A stretch of DNA of 64,000 bases from Planctomycetota bacterium (GTDB taxonomy: Bacteria; Planctomycetota; J058; JAJDCP01): the NCBI GenBank assembly GCA_029260765.1, contig JAJDCP010000177.1, forward strand, positions 62,001 to 126,000, given 5' to 3'. The stretch's first letter is position 1. Each line of letters begins with the position of its first letter. Made by a program: the position numbers and the translations under genes. Shown one piece after another: positions 52,263-61,358 of the stretch. Below the pieces are notes generated by a model. It did not search any database, had not been told where the DNA came from, and was given only the letters and a program-made list of their open reading frames with translations.

Positions 52263-53165
52263 TCAGTCAACCGCACCCCATTCCAGCAAGATCCGCTGCG
52301 CCCAGTCCGCATCGAAGCTGTCTCCCTCGGCGCAGGACTTGAGCAGCGCGATGTTCTCTGCGGACTTGAAAGCGGAGATCGCTCGAAGCCCCGCGAAGGT
52401 TTGCGCCGCGTTGATCTGGGTCGCGCGCTCGCGCCAGGCCCTGAGCCGTTCTGGTTCCCACTCCTCCGAGCCGCCGGGCTCGGGGTACCACTCGGCTTCA
52501 CACTTGATCCACGCCCTCGCCAGAGCCTCCAGCCGCGGAACAACAGGCACGACCAGACCGTTGGCGTCTCCAGCTCTTCCGGTGCGCAGCGCGACCTCAC
52601 GCGGGATCTCGAACTGTGCAGAGGCCAGCGGCTCGGAGGGTGGCGACGCGCAAAAGATGCGGGTGTGTGCGAGGATCTGTGCTGGAGTGTCGAGGACCTG
52701 CACATCCATGGTGAACACGGCGTGAGGATAGGGCTGACTGTCCTCCAACGGGAACCATGCCTGGTCCATCCATTCCTGGTAGCCATAGAACGCCCCAACC
52801 TCCGGGACCGGGCCGTTGTTCATCTCGGGCCACGGGCCCAGGAACCAGAGGCAGTCTGCGTCGAGCGTCTCCAGCGGATGCGCCTGCCCAGGCCAGCCCG
52901 GCGCGTAGTAGACGACCTCCTCGGCGGGGCCGCCCTTGAGCGTCTCGTGGACCCGTAAGAGCGCCCGAAACCACAGCCGGCCCTCGCTTCGAGGCAGGAC
53001 CGAAACATCGAAGACTTCAGCGCGTACGATGCACGTTGCCTTCGCGGTCATCCATTCCAGGCTGTCGAAGGTCATGCCGACCTGTGCTCGCACGGGTAGC
53101 GCGGCCCATGACATCACGACGCAGACCAGCAGCTGGGTCGCGCGGCCGCGCGGGTTCCTGCTCAT
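52263..53165 (-). CDS. Exported protein of unknown function
   Basis: The 300-residue protein has a signal peptide ending 'LPVRAQ'. The mature domain begins 'MTFDSLEWMTAKATCIVRAEV' and looks beta-rich ('LLRVHETLKGGPAEEVVYYA'), which resembles the start of secreted proteins that sense or bind metal or ligand; a C-terminal helical part follows ('ERLRAWRERATQINAAQ'). No catalytic motif is evident. ATG 53165 follows AGGAG. It is divergent from the M28 peptidase gene, sharing a 190-bp intergenic region. Confidence 0.72.
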   Translation of the reverse strand: MSRNPRGRATQLLVCVVMSWAALPVRAQVGMTFDSLEWMTAKATCIVRAEVFDVSVLPRSEGRLWFRALLRVHETLKGGPAEEVVYYAPGWPGQAHPLETLDADCLWFLGPWPEMNNGPVPEVGAFYGYQEWMDQAWFPLEDSQPYPHAVFTMDVQVLDTPAQILAHTRIFCASPPSEPLASAQFEIPREVALRTGRAGDANGLVVPVVPRLEALARAWIKCEAEWYPEPGGSEEWEPERLRAWRERATQINAAQTFAGLRAISAFKSAENIALLKSCAEGDSFDADWAQRILLEWGAVD

Positions 53166-53355
53166 TGTTGTTCTCCTGGTGCCTGCAGAAGGAAAGCGGC
53201 GGGGGTAGCAGCCTGCGAGCAAGTCGCGCAGCAATTCCAACGCCCCGCGAATGCGCGCGTATCAATCCGGCTGGCCGGACGACGTTCGTGGCAGTCGCGT
53301 CGCCGGTCGGGAACAGCGCGAGGATAGACACACCGCTCAGACATACGGAGATGGC

Positions 53356-54855
53356 ATGAAGAAACTTCTGTTGGGGATCGGCCTGGCCTGCTCGCTGCTC
53401 AGTGCCGATGAATCCTGCATCACCGCGGCAGAGGCCCGCACCCACGTCGCCTTCCTGGCGTCCGACGAGCTCAAGGGCCGCGACACGGGCACCGAGTATC
53501 TGAAGATTGCCGCGCAGTACGTCGCTACGCGCTTCGAGGGCTGGGGCCTGGAGGCTCCCAACGGCAGCTATTTCCAAGACTTCGGCCTGGCCGGCTTTGA
53601 GGCCGATCCCGACAGTGCCGTGCGTTTCGAGACTCCCGAGGGCACCCTCGCGCTGAGCCTGGGGGACGACTTCAACCTGCTGAACGGCTCCGAAGCGGGC
53701 CACTTCGCCTCGTTGCCGATGGTGTTCGCCGGCTACGGCATCAGCGCTCCGGATGAAGGCTACGATGACTATGAGGGACTCGATGTCACCGGCAAGGTGG
53801 TGCTGGTCCTGCGCTACACGCCCGAGATCGAAGGTGCCTTCGAAGGCCGGCGTGGCCAACGTCACGCCTGGTTCCAGGCGAAGATCGAGGCGGCCCGCGA
53901 GCGCGGCGCGGCCGGCCTGATCCTGGTGACGGGTGCACGCAACGAGGGGGGCGACAAGTTCGTCGGCTTTGGGGGCTCGCAAGACGGCTTCCACCGGGCC
54001 GGCGAGGGCGAAACGCCGATTCCCGACGGCTTCCCCGCCATCCACCTGAGCCGTGACGCGGCCACCCGCCTGGGTGAGGCATGCGGCTTCGACATCTTCG
54101 CCTCGGAAGCCGGCATCGCCACTTCGGGCCAACCGCAGAGTGGGCCGATCGAGAATGCGCGGGCTGGTTTCTCGGTAGGCGTGCGGGACAACCCGCTGAT
54201 GACCCGTAATGTCGTCGGTTTTCTACCCGGCACGGATCTGGCTGACGAACTGATCGTGGTCGGTGCGCACTATGACCACGTGGGCGACTACGGCGACGGC
54301 CCGGACACCATCCACAACGGTGCGGACGACAACGCTTCGGGCACTGCCTGCCTGCTCGAGATCGCTGAGGCCCTGAGCCATTCGGGACCTCTGCGTCGGA
54401 GCGTGCTCTTCATCGCGTTTGCGGCCGAAGAGATGGGATTGTGGGGAAGCCGCTACTACGTGCAGTCGCCGCTGTATCCGATCGACAAGACCGTGGCGAT
54501 GATCAACCTCGACATGGTGGGACGCAACGCCACCCATCAGCTCGAAGTGCACGGCGCCGCGCTCAGCCCCGGTCTGGACGCCTTGATCGAAGCAGAGAAC
54601 AGTGAGGGTTTCACGTTCGCCAAGCCGACCGAGCTCGAAGGCGGTAGCGACCACATGCCCTTCGCCAACAAGGACATCCCGTTCTTGTTCTTCTTCTCTG
54701 GATTCCACGACGACTACCATCAAGTCGGTGACCATGTCGAGAAGATCAACGAAGAGAAGATCGCCCTGGTGGGACGTCTGGCCTTCCGCGTCCTGACACG
54801 TATCGGCAACCGCGACAACCGGCCGGCACGGCTTGGGAAACGCGACTACCATTGA
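53356..54855 (+). CDS. Exported M28 family zinc aminopeptidase with PA domain
   Basis: The 499-residue protein has a signal peptide ending 'CSLLSADE'. A PA-like insert at about 110-240 ('YEGLDVTGKVVLVLRY', 'ERGAAGLILVTGA') precedes and interrupts the catalytic region. M28 ligands are present: 'GAHYDHVGD', 'GADDNASG', 'FAAEEMG', 'INLDMVG' and a final 'YHQVGD'. These match a secreted aminopeptidase S-like enzyme. ATG 53356 has GGAG five bases upstream. The M28 domain closely parallels that in the M1-M28-PDZ protein, as seen in 'HVAFLASDxLxGR' near both starts. A hairpin follows the stop. Confidence 0.92.
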   Translation: MKKLLLGIGLACSLLSADESCITAAEARTHVAFLASDELKGRDTGTEYLKIAAQYVATRFEGWGLEAPNGSYFQDFGLAGFEADPDSAVRFETPEGTLALSLGDDFNLLNGSEAGHFASLPMVFAGYGISAPDEGYDDYEGLDVTGKVVLVLRYTPEIEGAFEGRRGQRHAWFQAKIEAARERGAAGLILVTGARNEGGDKFVGFGGSQDGFHRAGEGETPIPDGFPAIHLSRDAATRLGEACGFDIFASEAGIATSGQPQSGPIENARAGFSVGVRDNPLMTRNVVGFLPGTDLADELIVVGAHYDHVGDYGDGPDTIHNGADDNASGTACLLEIAEALSHSGPLRRSVLFIAFAAEEMGLWGSRYYVQSPLYPIDKTVAMINLDMVGRNATHQLEVHGAALSPGLDALIEAENSEGFTFAKPTELEGGSDHMPFANKDIPFLFFFSGFHDDYHQVGDHVEKINEEKIALVGRLAFRVLTRIGNRDNRPARLGKRDYH

Positions 54856-54884
54856 TGCTGTGACTCTTCTGCGGTATCCCACTC

Positions 54885-54919
54885 AGGGGGGGACGGGGCC
54901 TACCCGATCCCCCCCCCTC
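54885..54919 (+). terminator. Strong GC hairpin after the M28 gene, probable terminator
   Basis: A run of seven G's pairs with a run of seven to nine C's around an inner CGGG/CCCG stem and a GCCTA loop. It lies 30 bp after the M28 stop. The 3' side lacks a U-tract (TCTCTG), so termination is plausible but may need a factor. Confidence 0.6.
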
Positions 54920-54944
54920 TCTGTGGGCATTGTGAGGACACCCT

Positions 54945-55652
54945 GTGAACTGCGCCCTGGTGATGGCTGAGCTCGAAGCGCTGGGAACCGCCCAGAACCG
55001 CAAAGTCTACGCCCGCCACGGTGCCCAGGGCGCTGTCTTCGGCGTCAGCTTCGCCGACCTCCACAAGCTGAAGAAGAGGCTCAAGACCAACCATCCCCTG
55101 GCACTTGAGCTCTGGCAGACCGGCAACGTCGATGCTCGGACGCTGGCGACGATGCTGGCAGATCCGGCCCAATTCCCCGAAGACGAGGCCGAGCGCTGGC
55201 TCGAAGGAGCGCATTACAAGATCCTGGTCGGGCATCTCGCCAGCCTGGTCGCGCACACTCCGTATGCGCGGACCAAGCTCGCAGCCTGGCTGAGCAGCGA
55301 GCGCGACAACGAGCGCGCATGCGGCTACCGGCTGCTCAACAGCCTGCTCAAAGATGCTCCAGAGCTGCTGGATGATGCGGACTGCACCGCGCATCTTGAA
55401 CGCATCGAGCGCGAGATTCACAGCTCGGGAGACCGCTCACGGCAGGCGATGAATGCAGCTGTAATCGCGATCGGCAGCTTCAAGCCGCAGCTGGCTCAAG
55501 CAGCCATCGCGAGCGCCGAGAGGATCGGGCCTGTGGTGGTCGACCATGGTGAGACGGGCTGCAAAACCCCCTCGGCCGCGGAGAAGATCCGCAAGCTTGT
55601 CGCGCGTCGTGCGCGAGGGCCAGCACGGACACGCAACACAAACAGGCGCTGA
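54945..55652 (+). CDS. DNA alkylation repair (AlkD-like) HEAT-repeat protein
   Basis: The 235-residue all-helical protein has the AlkD family pattern: 'MAELEALGTAQNRKVYARHG', 'FGVSFADLHKLKKRLKTNHP' and 'LALELWQTGNVDARTLATM'. It probably recognises alkylated bases without base flipping. The catalytic-type Asp and Trp expected in the groove are not all identifiable, so it may be a glycosylase or a non-catalytic family member. GTG 54945 has GAGGA eight bases upstream; ATG 54963 is an alternative. The next gene starts three bases later. Confidence 0.85.
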   Translation: MNCALVMAELEALGTAQNRKVYARHGAQGAVFGVSFADLHKLKKRLKTNHPLALELWQTGNVDARTLATMLADPAQFPEDEAERWLEGAHYKILVGHLASLVAHTPYARTKLAAWLSSERDNERACGYRLLNSLLKDAPELLDDADCTAHLERIEREIHSSGDRSRQAMNAAVIAIGSFKPQLAQAAIASAERIGPVVVDHGETGCKTPSAAEKIRKLVARRARGPARTRNTNRR

Positions 55653-55655
55653 GGG

Positions 55656-56153
55656 ATGTGGATCTCTACCCTCTTTCGCCTGGCACCACGCATCGAGACG
55701 GAAGGGCGCAGTCTGGTCGCCTCGACTTCTTTCTTGGGCTTTCTCTGCAGCTTCACCCTGCTGCAGCGCTCGGTGCGGGTCGACGTAGCCCGCGAGGAGG
55801 TGGTGCTGCGCAGCCGCTGGTTGTGGTTCTTGGTACGCGAGCGGCGTATCCGCTTCGCGGACGTCGCATCGGTCAGCTACCAGTACTCTGACTGGAATCC
55901 GTTCACTTCGTGGGGCGGCACGGGCAATCCGGTCGATTGCTACACGATCTCTTTGCATCTGTTCGGACAACGGCGGCAACCTGTGCATCTGTTCCGGTTT
56001 GTCGGGGCGGGGGTCTTCTCGAACCGTTCGGGCATGCCGGACTGGTACTACTGGAAAGAGATCCGCCACGACCTGGTCGGCACGCAGGAAGGGGAGTCGC
56101 GGGCGTATGTCGATGCTCTACAGTCACTGCTCGATGTGCCCCTGAAGACCTGA
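55656..56153 (+). CDS. Small protein with a membrane-proximal PH-like beta domain
   Basis: The family is unrecognised. The 165-residue protein begins with a short amphipathic or weakly hydrophobic stretch ('STSFLGFLCSFTLLQ'). It then has an alternating beta pattern ('VRVDVAREEVVLRSRWLWFL', 'RIRFADVASVSYQYSDW') resembling PH-like/photosystem-assembly-factor type domains. A Trp/Tyr-rich C-terminus 'PDWYYWKEIRHDLVGTQ' follows. ATG 55656 is three bases after the AlkD gene stop, so the two are in one transcript. Confidence 0.7.
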   Translation: MWISTLFRLAPRIETEGRSLVASTSFLGFLCSFTLLQRSVRVDVAREEVVLRSRWLWFLVRERRIRFADVASVSYQYSDWNPFTSWGGTGNPVDCYTISLHLFGQRRQPVHLFRFVGAGVFSNRSGMPDWYYWKEIRHDLVGTQEGESRAYVDALQSLLDVPLKT

Positions 56154-56181
56154 GCTGCCATTTTCTGGAAACTTCCATCCA

Positions 56182-56775
56182 ATGGGCCCACAAGCACGTC
56201 TACTCCTGATGATGGAACGCGAACGCGTCAGACTTCAGGTCGAGCAGGCACGCGACGGCGACCAACGCGCTTTCGCTGCGCTGGTGCTGGCGTTCAGGCC
56301 ACGCATCGAACGTTTCTGTGCGCGGATGGTGGCGGCGTCGCAGGCGGCCGACCTGGCCCAGGACGTTTTCCTGCGGGCTTTTGCCAAGCTCGCTGACTTC
56401 AGTCCGCAGAGCTGCTTCCTGGCATGGTTGTATGCGATCGCGCGCAACCGCTGCCTCGATGTGCTGCGGCGGGCGAAGCGGCGTGAGAAGGTTCTGCTGG
56501 CCGGCGAAGAACAGCAGCTGGTCTGTCCCGGCCCCGCGCCGGGGAAGGCCCTCGAGCGTGACGGGTTGAAGCGGCGCGTCCGTGCAGCGCTCGACACGCT
56601 CGCCCCCGAGCTGCGCGAGATCGTCGCGCTGCACCACCTCGAAGGCATGCCCTTTCGGGCGGCGGCCGAAGCGTTGGGTGTCCCGGTGGGCACCGCCAAA
56701 ACGCGGGCGCGGCGGGCGATGCAGAAATTGAGTCACCTGCTCAGGGAGGATGCTCCGTGCAGTGCGAAACCGTAA
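56182..56775 (+). CDS. ECF-type RNA polymerase sigma factor
   Basis: Directs RNA polymerase to a set of stress or envelope promoters. The 197-residue protein has region 2 ('AFAALVLAFRPRIERFCARM', 'ADLAQDVFLRAFAKL', 'FLAWLYAIARNRCLDVLRRA') and region 4 ('LDTLAPELREIVALHHLEGM', 'EALGVPVGTAKTRARRAM'). ATG 56182 is tentative; in-frame ATGs at 56209 and 56212 are possible. Its 3' end overlaps the anti-sigma gene by 19 bases, the usual sigma/anti-sigma arrangement. Confidence 0.92.
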   Translation: MGPQARLLLMMERERVRLQVEQARDGDQRAFAALVLAFRPRIERFCARMVAASQAADLAQDVFLRAFAKLADFSPQSCFLAWLYAIARNRCLDVLRRAKRREKVLLAGEEQQLVCPGPAPGKALERDGLKRRVRAALDTLAPELREIVALHHLEGMPFRAAAEALGVPVGTAKTRARRAMQKLSHLLREDAPCSAKP

Positions 56776-57497
56776 GAGATGCGTTGGCTAGCGGATATCT
56801 GCAGTGGGAAGACACGCACTATCTGCAGGTCGCCGACCACCTGGACAGCTGCGCAGATTGCAGGGCGCGGCGCGAGAGCCTGCGGGCGCTCGTCGCTCTG
56901 CTCCAGAGCGCCGACCCGGCTCGCGAGCTGCAAGCTCCAGAGCCTGTGCTGCGTAGAAAGCCGCGCTGGAAGGGTGGGTTGCTGGCTGCCGCGGCGGTGT
57001 TGCTGGCGGCTGTGAGCGGCTATGGGCTCGGCCAGCGCGGACAGCCCGCGGGCGTGCCCGGTCCGCAACCGCAGAACCCTGTGGTGGCCACTGTGCCTGC
57101 TCTGCCGGATCCGGCGGCTGAGCAGCTATCGGTACTGGCGAGTGAGCCTGTGCTGGCCTCGGCGAGCGTGCCTCTGCTGCGGCTCGATGCGGCCAATCTG
57201 CGGGCGCTGCGCGTGCGCGAGTTCGTGCTGCAGTCCCAGGTGGCCCTCGCCCTGCGCTTGCTCGAACCCGAGAAACAGGCCGCGCAGCGCGAGCTGGTGG
57301 CCGAGGGGTGGAATCTGGCGGCCGCCTGCGAGCAGGCAGGCGAGCGCGACCTCGCCAAACTCCTCGGAGCGACCTCTCTGACCCTCGAGGGATCGGGAGA
57401 AGCGAGCCGAGACAAACAAGCTCTGGCCGACCTGGGAAGGTTGCGTCTGGGTATCAGTTCCCGCGGGCCGCAGGCGGAACGCGACGACATCCTGTGA
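56757..57497 (+). CDS. Membrane anti-sigma factor with zinc-finger domain
   Basis: Predicted to sequester the preceding ECF sigma factor at the membrane. The 246-residue protein has an N-terminal ZAS-type zinc finger ('ADHLDSCADCRARRESL', HxxxCxxC), a membrane helix near 77-97 ('GLLAAAAVLLAAVSGYGLG') and a Pro-rich, then helical, extracytoplasmic part. GTG 56757 has GGAGG seven bases upstream, inside the sigma gene. The release signal is unknown; the next gene encodes a secreted PDZ protein that may be functionally linked. Confidence 0.88.
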   Translation: MQCETVRDALASGYLQWEDTHYLQVADHLDSCADCRARRESLRALVALLQSADPARELQAPEPVLRRKPRWKGGLLAAAAVLLAAVSGYGLGQRGQPAGVPGPQPQNPVVATVPALPDPAAEQLSVLASEPVLASASVPLLRLDAANLRALRVREFVLQSQVALALRLLEPEKQAAQRELVAEGWNLAAACEQAGERDLAKLLGATSLTLEGSGEASRDKQALADLGRLRLGISSRGPQAERDDIL

Positions 57498-57510
57498 GAG
57501 GGAAACGAGC

Positions 57511-59358
57511 ATGAAGCAACGCATCGGCATGATGTTGACGGTCTTGTGGCTGCTGGCTCCGTGGGTCTGCGGCCAGGAGGGTGGAGGAGATCCGCTCCTT
57601 GCAGAGCTGCGCGCGTTGCTCGATCAGCTCGAGCAACAACCCGACGATGCGATCGCCCGGCAGCGCCTCGACGTCCTGCTGGAGCGCCTCGAATCGGACG
57701 GCGGTGTCGCTCGAGAGGTCGAGCTCAAAGTGTTCGAGGCCCAGACCGGGAACTTGTTCCATGGTGCCTGGCAGGAAGAACACGCCTACGACTTCGCGCT
57801 CCAATTCGATCCGGATCTGGGGGGCGAGCAGGCCATGACCCGTCGGTTGACCTGGTTGCATGAGTCCGAGAGCTTGTCGGAGGACCGCGTGCAGCTCAGC
57901 GGCGGCGACGCGTTGCACGGTGAGGTCACCGGATTCTCGCTGGGGGAGCTGCACTTTGAGCATGTGGGCCTGGGCAGCCTGTCCCTGGAAGCTCCGCGGC
58001 TGGAGGTGGTGCGTTTCCGCAGCGTCGAGTCGCAGCAGCCCGCGCCTCAGCAGCAGACTGTTTGCCTGGTCAGCGGCGAGCGTCTGACCGGGAACGTGGC
58101 CACGCTGGAGGGCGAGGTGTTGGTGTGGCATGCGGGTCTGTTCGAGGACGTGCTGGAGATCCCTCGTCACCAGGTCCGGGCGTTGGAGCTGTTCGACTGT
58201 GGTCCTTTCGAGCCATCCCTCAGCGGGGACCTCGTGCGCTGTCTCAACGGCGACCAGCTGAGCGGTGTTGTGCTGCGCATCGAAGACCAGCGGCTGCAGG
58301 TGCAACCGCGCTGGGCGGTGGGAGCCCTGAATGTGCCTCTGCAAGAGCTCGAAGGCATCGCCTTCGCCACGGCCTACGTTCCCTCCCCCACGTCAGAAAC
58401 CGTTCTGGCTCTGCGTGACGGCTCCCGGTTGAGCGGCCAGTGGCTGAGCCTGCAGCAGGGGGAGATCGCCTGGAAGACCTCCTGGACTCCAGAGATGCGC
58501 ATCCAGACCAGTCTGGTCGAAGGAGTGTATTTTGACATGGCGGCTCTCGCGACTCCCTTCGGGCTGGCCGAGCTGACACTTCCATCGGCGAGCAACGTGT
58601 ATGCCCACCGGGCCGCACGCTATGTCGCCCAGGACGCTGTCGAGGACTACGTGCGCCAGATCGGTCGCGATGTCGTCTACCTCGACGGCGGCGACCGGAT
58701 CTCCGGCGTCTTGGGAGCCTCGGACGCCGACAGGCTCGAGCTGCAGACCGCCTGGGGGGGGCTGTTTATCGAGCGCGCGGCCGTCGAGGCATTGACGTTT
58801 GCTGCCCAAGAGCCCAAACGGAAGGCCTTCCTGGGCATCCGTATGGAAGACGACGGCGCGGGCGTGCGGATCGTGCAGGTGATCGAGGGCAGCCCTGCTG
58901 AGTTGGCCGGCCTGCGGGAACAGGACCGCATCCTGCAGCTCGAAGAGCACGCGATCGTGGGCTCTGACGGGCTGCGCTCGCTGCTGCTGCAATTCGGCCC
59001 GGGCGAGCAGATCCAACTCGGCGTCGAGCGCTCCGGGCAGACGCTGACTCTGCCGCTGCAGTTGGGAGCTCGGGAGACAGCGACAGGCGCAGTTCAGCTG
59101 CCGCCCGCGCAGCTGCCCCCCAGCGAGGTGCGGCAGCGCGTTGTAGTCCGCAGCGCCATGCACGCCCTGCGGGGCGAGTACCAGGGCTTGTTCGAGGGGG
59201 CGCCGGTGGTCTCTTGCGAAGGGGAGCGTATCGTCTACGATCTGTCCCCCGACAACGCAGCCGGCCTGCGCCTGCGGCTGGCCGAGGTCGCTCCCGGCAC
59301 CCAGATCCGCCTCGAGTTTGACGAGCTGGGCCGGTTGTGGAGCGTGCAGCCGGATTAG
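57511..59358 (+). CDS. Exported PDZ protein with repeated beta-domain, third gene of the sigma operon
   Basis: The 615-residue protein has a signal peptide ending near 'WVCGQ'. A helical segment (about 25-110) precedes four similar beta repeats of about 75 residues. Each contains 'GDxLxGxV' or 'GERLTGNV' and a 'VxxLxF' end, as in 'LSGGDALHGEVTGFSLGEL', 'VSGERLTGNVATLEGEV', 'LNGDQLSGVVLRIEDQ' and 'LRDGSRLSGQWLSLQQ'. A PDZ domain follows at about 440-535 ('GSPAELAGLREQDRILQLEE'), then a C-terminal beta region. ATG 57511 lies 13 bp after the anti-sigma stop. A sensor role upstream of sigma release is possible but unproven. Confidence 0.82.
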   Translation: MKQRIGMMLTVLWLLAPWVCGQEGGGDPLLAELRALLDQLEQQPDDAIARQRLDVLLERLESDGGVAREVELKVFEAQTGNLFHGAWQEEHAYDFALQFDPDLGGEQAMTRRLTWLHESESLSEDRVQLSGGDALHGEVTGFSLGELHFEHVGLGSLSLEAPRLEVVRFRSVESQQPAPQQQTVCLVSGERLTGNVATLEGEVLVWHAGLFEDVLEIPRHQVRALELFDCGPFEPSLSGDLVRCLNGDQLSGVVLRIEDQRLQVQPRWAVGALNVPLQELEGIAFATAYVPSPTSETVLALRDGSRLSGQWLSLQQGEIAWKTSWTPEMRIQTSLVEGVYFDMAALATPFGLAELTLPSASNVYAHRAARYVAQDAVEDYVRQIGRDVVYLDGGDRISGVLGASDADRLELQTAWGGLFIERAAVEALTFAAQEPKRKAFLGIRMEDDGAGVRIVQVIEGSPAELAGLREQDRILQLEEHAIVGSDGLRSLLLQFGPGEQIQLGVERSGQTLTLPLQLGARETATGAVQLPPAQLPPSEVRQRVVVRSAMHALRGEYQGLFEGAPVVSCEGERIVYDLSPDNAAGLRLRLAEVAPGTQIRLEFDELGRLWSVQPD

Positions 59359-59381
59359 CCGGCTGCGACGCTCGCCATGTC

Positions 59382-59409
59382 TTGACGCGCCGCACAAATT
59401 CCATAGACT
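59382..59409 (+). promoter_or_regulatory. Sigma70-like promoter for the MFS gene
   Basis: TTGACG at 59382-59387 and TAGACT at 59404-59409 are separated by 16 bp. The site lies 48 bp ahead of the MFS start. The match to TTGACA/TATAAT is partial, so this is a prediction. Confidence 0.4.
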
Positions 59410-59457
59410 CCTCGCACCACGACATAGCAGAGCGCTTCTGGGCGCGAGGAGGGCAGG

Positions 59458-60918
59458 GTGTATGAAGCCGGCATGCACGGGCGGGACTACCGTCTGCGCA
59501 GATTCCTCAACTGGTTTCCCTTGGGGTTGGCCTACGCCTTCTTCTACATGGGCCGCTACAACCTGACGGTCTCCAAGACCGCGTTGGGTGAGCTCATGAC
59601 CAAGGCCGACTTCGGCGAGATCTTCGCCATTGGCGCCTGGGTCTACGGGCTGTCTTTTCTGTTGAGCGGGCCGGCTGTCGACAAATACGGTGGCCGGCGC
59701 ATGATGTTGATTGGCACGGCCGGGACCATCGTCATCAACGCCCTGATGGGTCTGGTCTTGTTCGGCATCACCAACTGGGGGTGGGAGCTACCGATCTTCT
59801 GGAGCTTCGTGGTGTTGTATGCCTGCAACATGCACTTCCAGAGCTACGGCGCCGTCGCCATCGTGACCGTCAAGGCACCCTGGTTCCATGTCCGTGAGCG
59901 CGGCACGTTCTCGACCATCTTTGGGGTCATGATCTCGCTGGGTATCTACTTCGCCTTCGACTGGGGCTACGCGCTGGTCGATGCCACGCGCGGAGCCGTG
60001 CCGGAAGAAATCGGCAACGTCGGCCTGGCGATGCAGTTCCTGCTCGGCTCGGGCGGCACCGGCGTGGATCAGAACTGGTGGATCTTCTTCTTCCCCGCGA
60101 TCGTTCTCGGGGCTCTGTGGCTGGCGATGTTCCTGTGGCTGCGCAACACGCCTGGGGAAGCGGGATTCAAGGACTTCGACACCGGTGAAGAGTCGGTGTC
60201 CAGGACCGGTGAGGCCATTCCGGTCTTCCGCCTCTTCAAGCGCATCCTGATGCACCCGGTCTTGCTGGTGGTGTGCGGCATCGAGTTCTGCTCGGGCATC
60301 CTGCGCAACGGCGTGATGCACTGGTATCCGTTCTTCGCCAAAGAGATCGGCTTCCAGCGCGACTTCTACGTCACCGCGAACTGGGGCTTCTGCCTGCTGC
60401 TCGCTGGCGTGGTCGGTGCGTACCTGACCGGCCGGGTTTCTGACCGCTACTTCCAGTCCCGGCGCGGTCCGATGGCCGCGGTGCTCTACGGGATGATGAT
60501 TGTGGCTTGCCTGGTGCTGGCCTTCGCTCTCGAGAGCCCGGAGCTCTGGTTTATGGGCATCGCCGTGTTGGTGATCTCGATGGCGGTCATCGGTGTCCAC
60601 GGGATCCTGTCTGGCACCGCTACGGCGGACTTCGGTGGACGCAATACCGGGGCCGCGGTGGGCATCGTCGACGGTATGGTCTACCTCGGCACCGGCATCC
60701 AGTCTCTGGTGATCGGCCTGATGGTCCCTGTGGGCGATGCGGCCAAAGATCCAGCCAACTGGATCGCCTGGCCGATCTTCCTGATCCCCTTCGCGATCAT
60801 CGGCATGTTGCTGTCCTTCAAGATCTGGAACGCCAAGCCCAAACAGAAGAGCAAAGAGCGCTTCCATCCGACCGAGATCCCCGAGCTTGGGGAAGAGGGC
60901 GCACCAGCTGAAGCCTGA
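59458..60918 (+). CDS. MFS transporter of the organophosphate/phosphate antiporter type
   Basis: The 486-residue transporter has 12 predicted membrane helices. The start of TM1 'FPLGLAYAFFYMGRYNLTVS' with Arg next to Tyr recalls the GlpT/UhpT family signature, as do 'DKYGGRRMMLIGTAGTI' and 'FHVRERGTFSTIFGVMISLG'. Likely substrates are organophosphates such as glycerol-3-phosphate or hexose-6-phosphate, in exchange for phosphate; substrate evidence is by family only. GTG 59458 has AGGAGG upstream, and an in-frame ATG lies at 59473. A soluble Glu/Lys-rich C-terminal tail ends the protein. Confidence 0.85.
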   Translation: MYEAGMHGRDYRLRRFLNWFPLGLAYAFFYMGRYNLTVSKTALGELMTKADFGEIFAIGAWVYGLSFLLSGPAVDKYGGRRMMLIGTAGTIVINALMGLVLFGITNWGWELPIFWSFVVLYACNMHFQSYGAVAIVTVKAPWFHVRERGTFSTIFGVMISLGIYFAFDWGYALVDATRGAVPEEIGNVGLAMQFLLGSGGTGVDQNWWIFFFPAIVLGALWLAMFLWLRNTPGEAGFKDFDTGEESVSRTGEAIPVFRLFKRILMHPVLLVVCGIEFCSGILRNGVMHWYPFFAKEIGFQRDFYVTANWGFCLLLAGVVGAYLTGRVSDRYFQSRRGPMAAVLYGMMIVACLVLAFALESPELWFMGIAVLVISMAVIGVHGILSGTATADFGGRNTGAAVGIVDGMVYLGTGIQSLVIGLMVPVGDAAKDPANWIAWPIFLIPFAIIGMLLSFKIWNAKPKQKSKERFHPTEIPELGEEGAPAEA

Positions 60919-61125
60919 GCGTGAGTTGGACAGCGGTGCGAGAGAGCCGGCATGAACAGCGGGCCCAGCACCATCAAGGGGCGGCTCCTTGGTGTCGAAA
61001 ATCAGGGGCGGGGTCTACCCCCGCCCATGGATCGGATCGAAGCGCGGCTTGCTTGCCAGGGGGAAGGCCAAAGCCTACAATCCACGCTTTTCGGCGGGAT
61101 CGCGCAGCTCTGGGAGTCTCAAAGT

Positions 61126-61278
61126 ATGAAGAAACTGACAGGTGGTGTGTTGGGTCTGGTCGTGATCGGCGTGCTGGTCTACCTGAACTTCAATTGGGAA
61201 GGGCCCAGCGACATGATCCAATTCGCCAGATGGAAGGTTGCGGGCAGCCCCTCATGGATCGAGTGGGTGGTCCGCTAG
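61126..61278 (+). CDS. Small single-pass membrane protein
   Basis: The 50-residue protein has one hydrophobic helix ('LTGGVLGLVVIGVLVYLNF') near its N-terminus and a short polar C-terminus ('ARWKVAGSPSWIEWVVR'). ATG 61126 has GGGAG nine bases upstream. A longer frame from 60952 (108 residues) is open but its first 58 residues look non-coding. The function is unknown. Confidence 0.55.
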   Translation: MKKLTGGVLGLVVIGVLVYLNFNWEGPSDMIQFARWKVAGSPSWIEWVVR

Positions 61279-61303
61279 CAGACTTCGGGGACTCCTCGCC
61301 GGC

Positions 61304-61333
61304 TTGACAGTCCACGCCAATTGTCGCCATAAT
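61304..61333 (+). promoter_or_regulatory. Sigma70-like promoter for the hybrid kinase gene
   Basis: A perfect TTGACA -35 box (61304-61309) and CATAAT -10 box (61328-61333) are 18 bp apart, 25 bp upstream of the ATG at 61359. The combination is the best promoter match in the window. Confidence 0.65.
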
Positions 61334-61358
61334 AGGGCAACTCGTGGAAGGGTGGACG

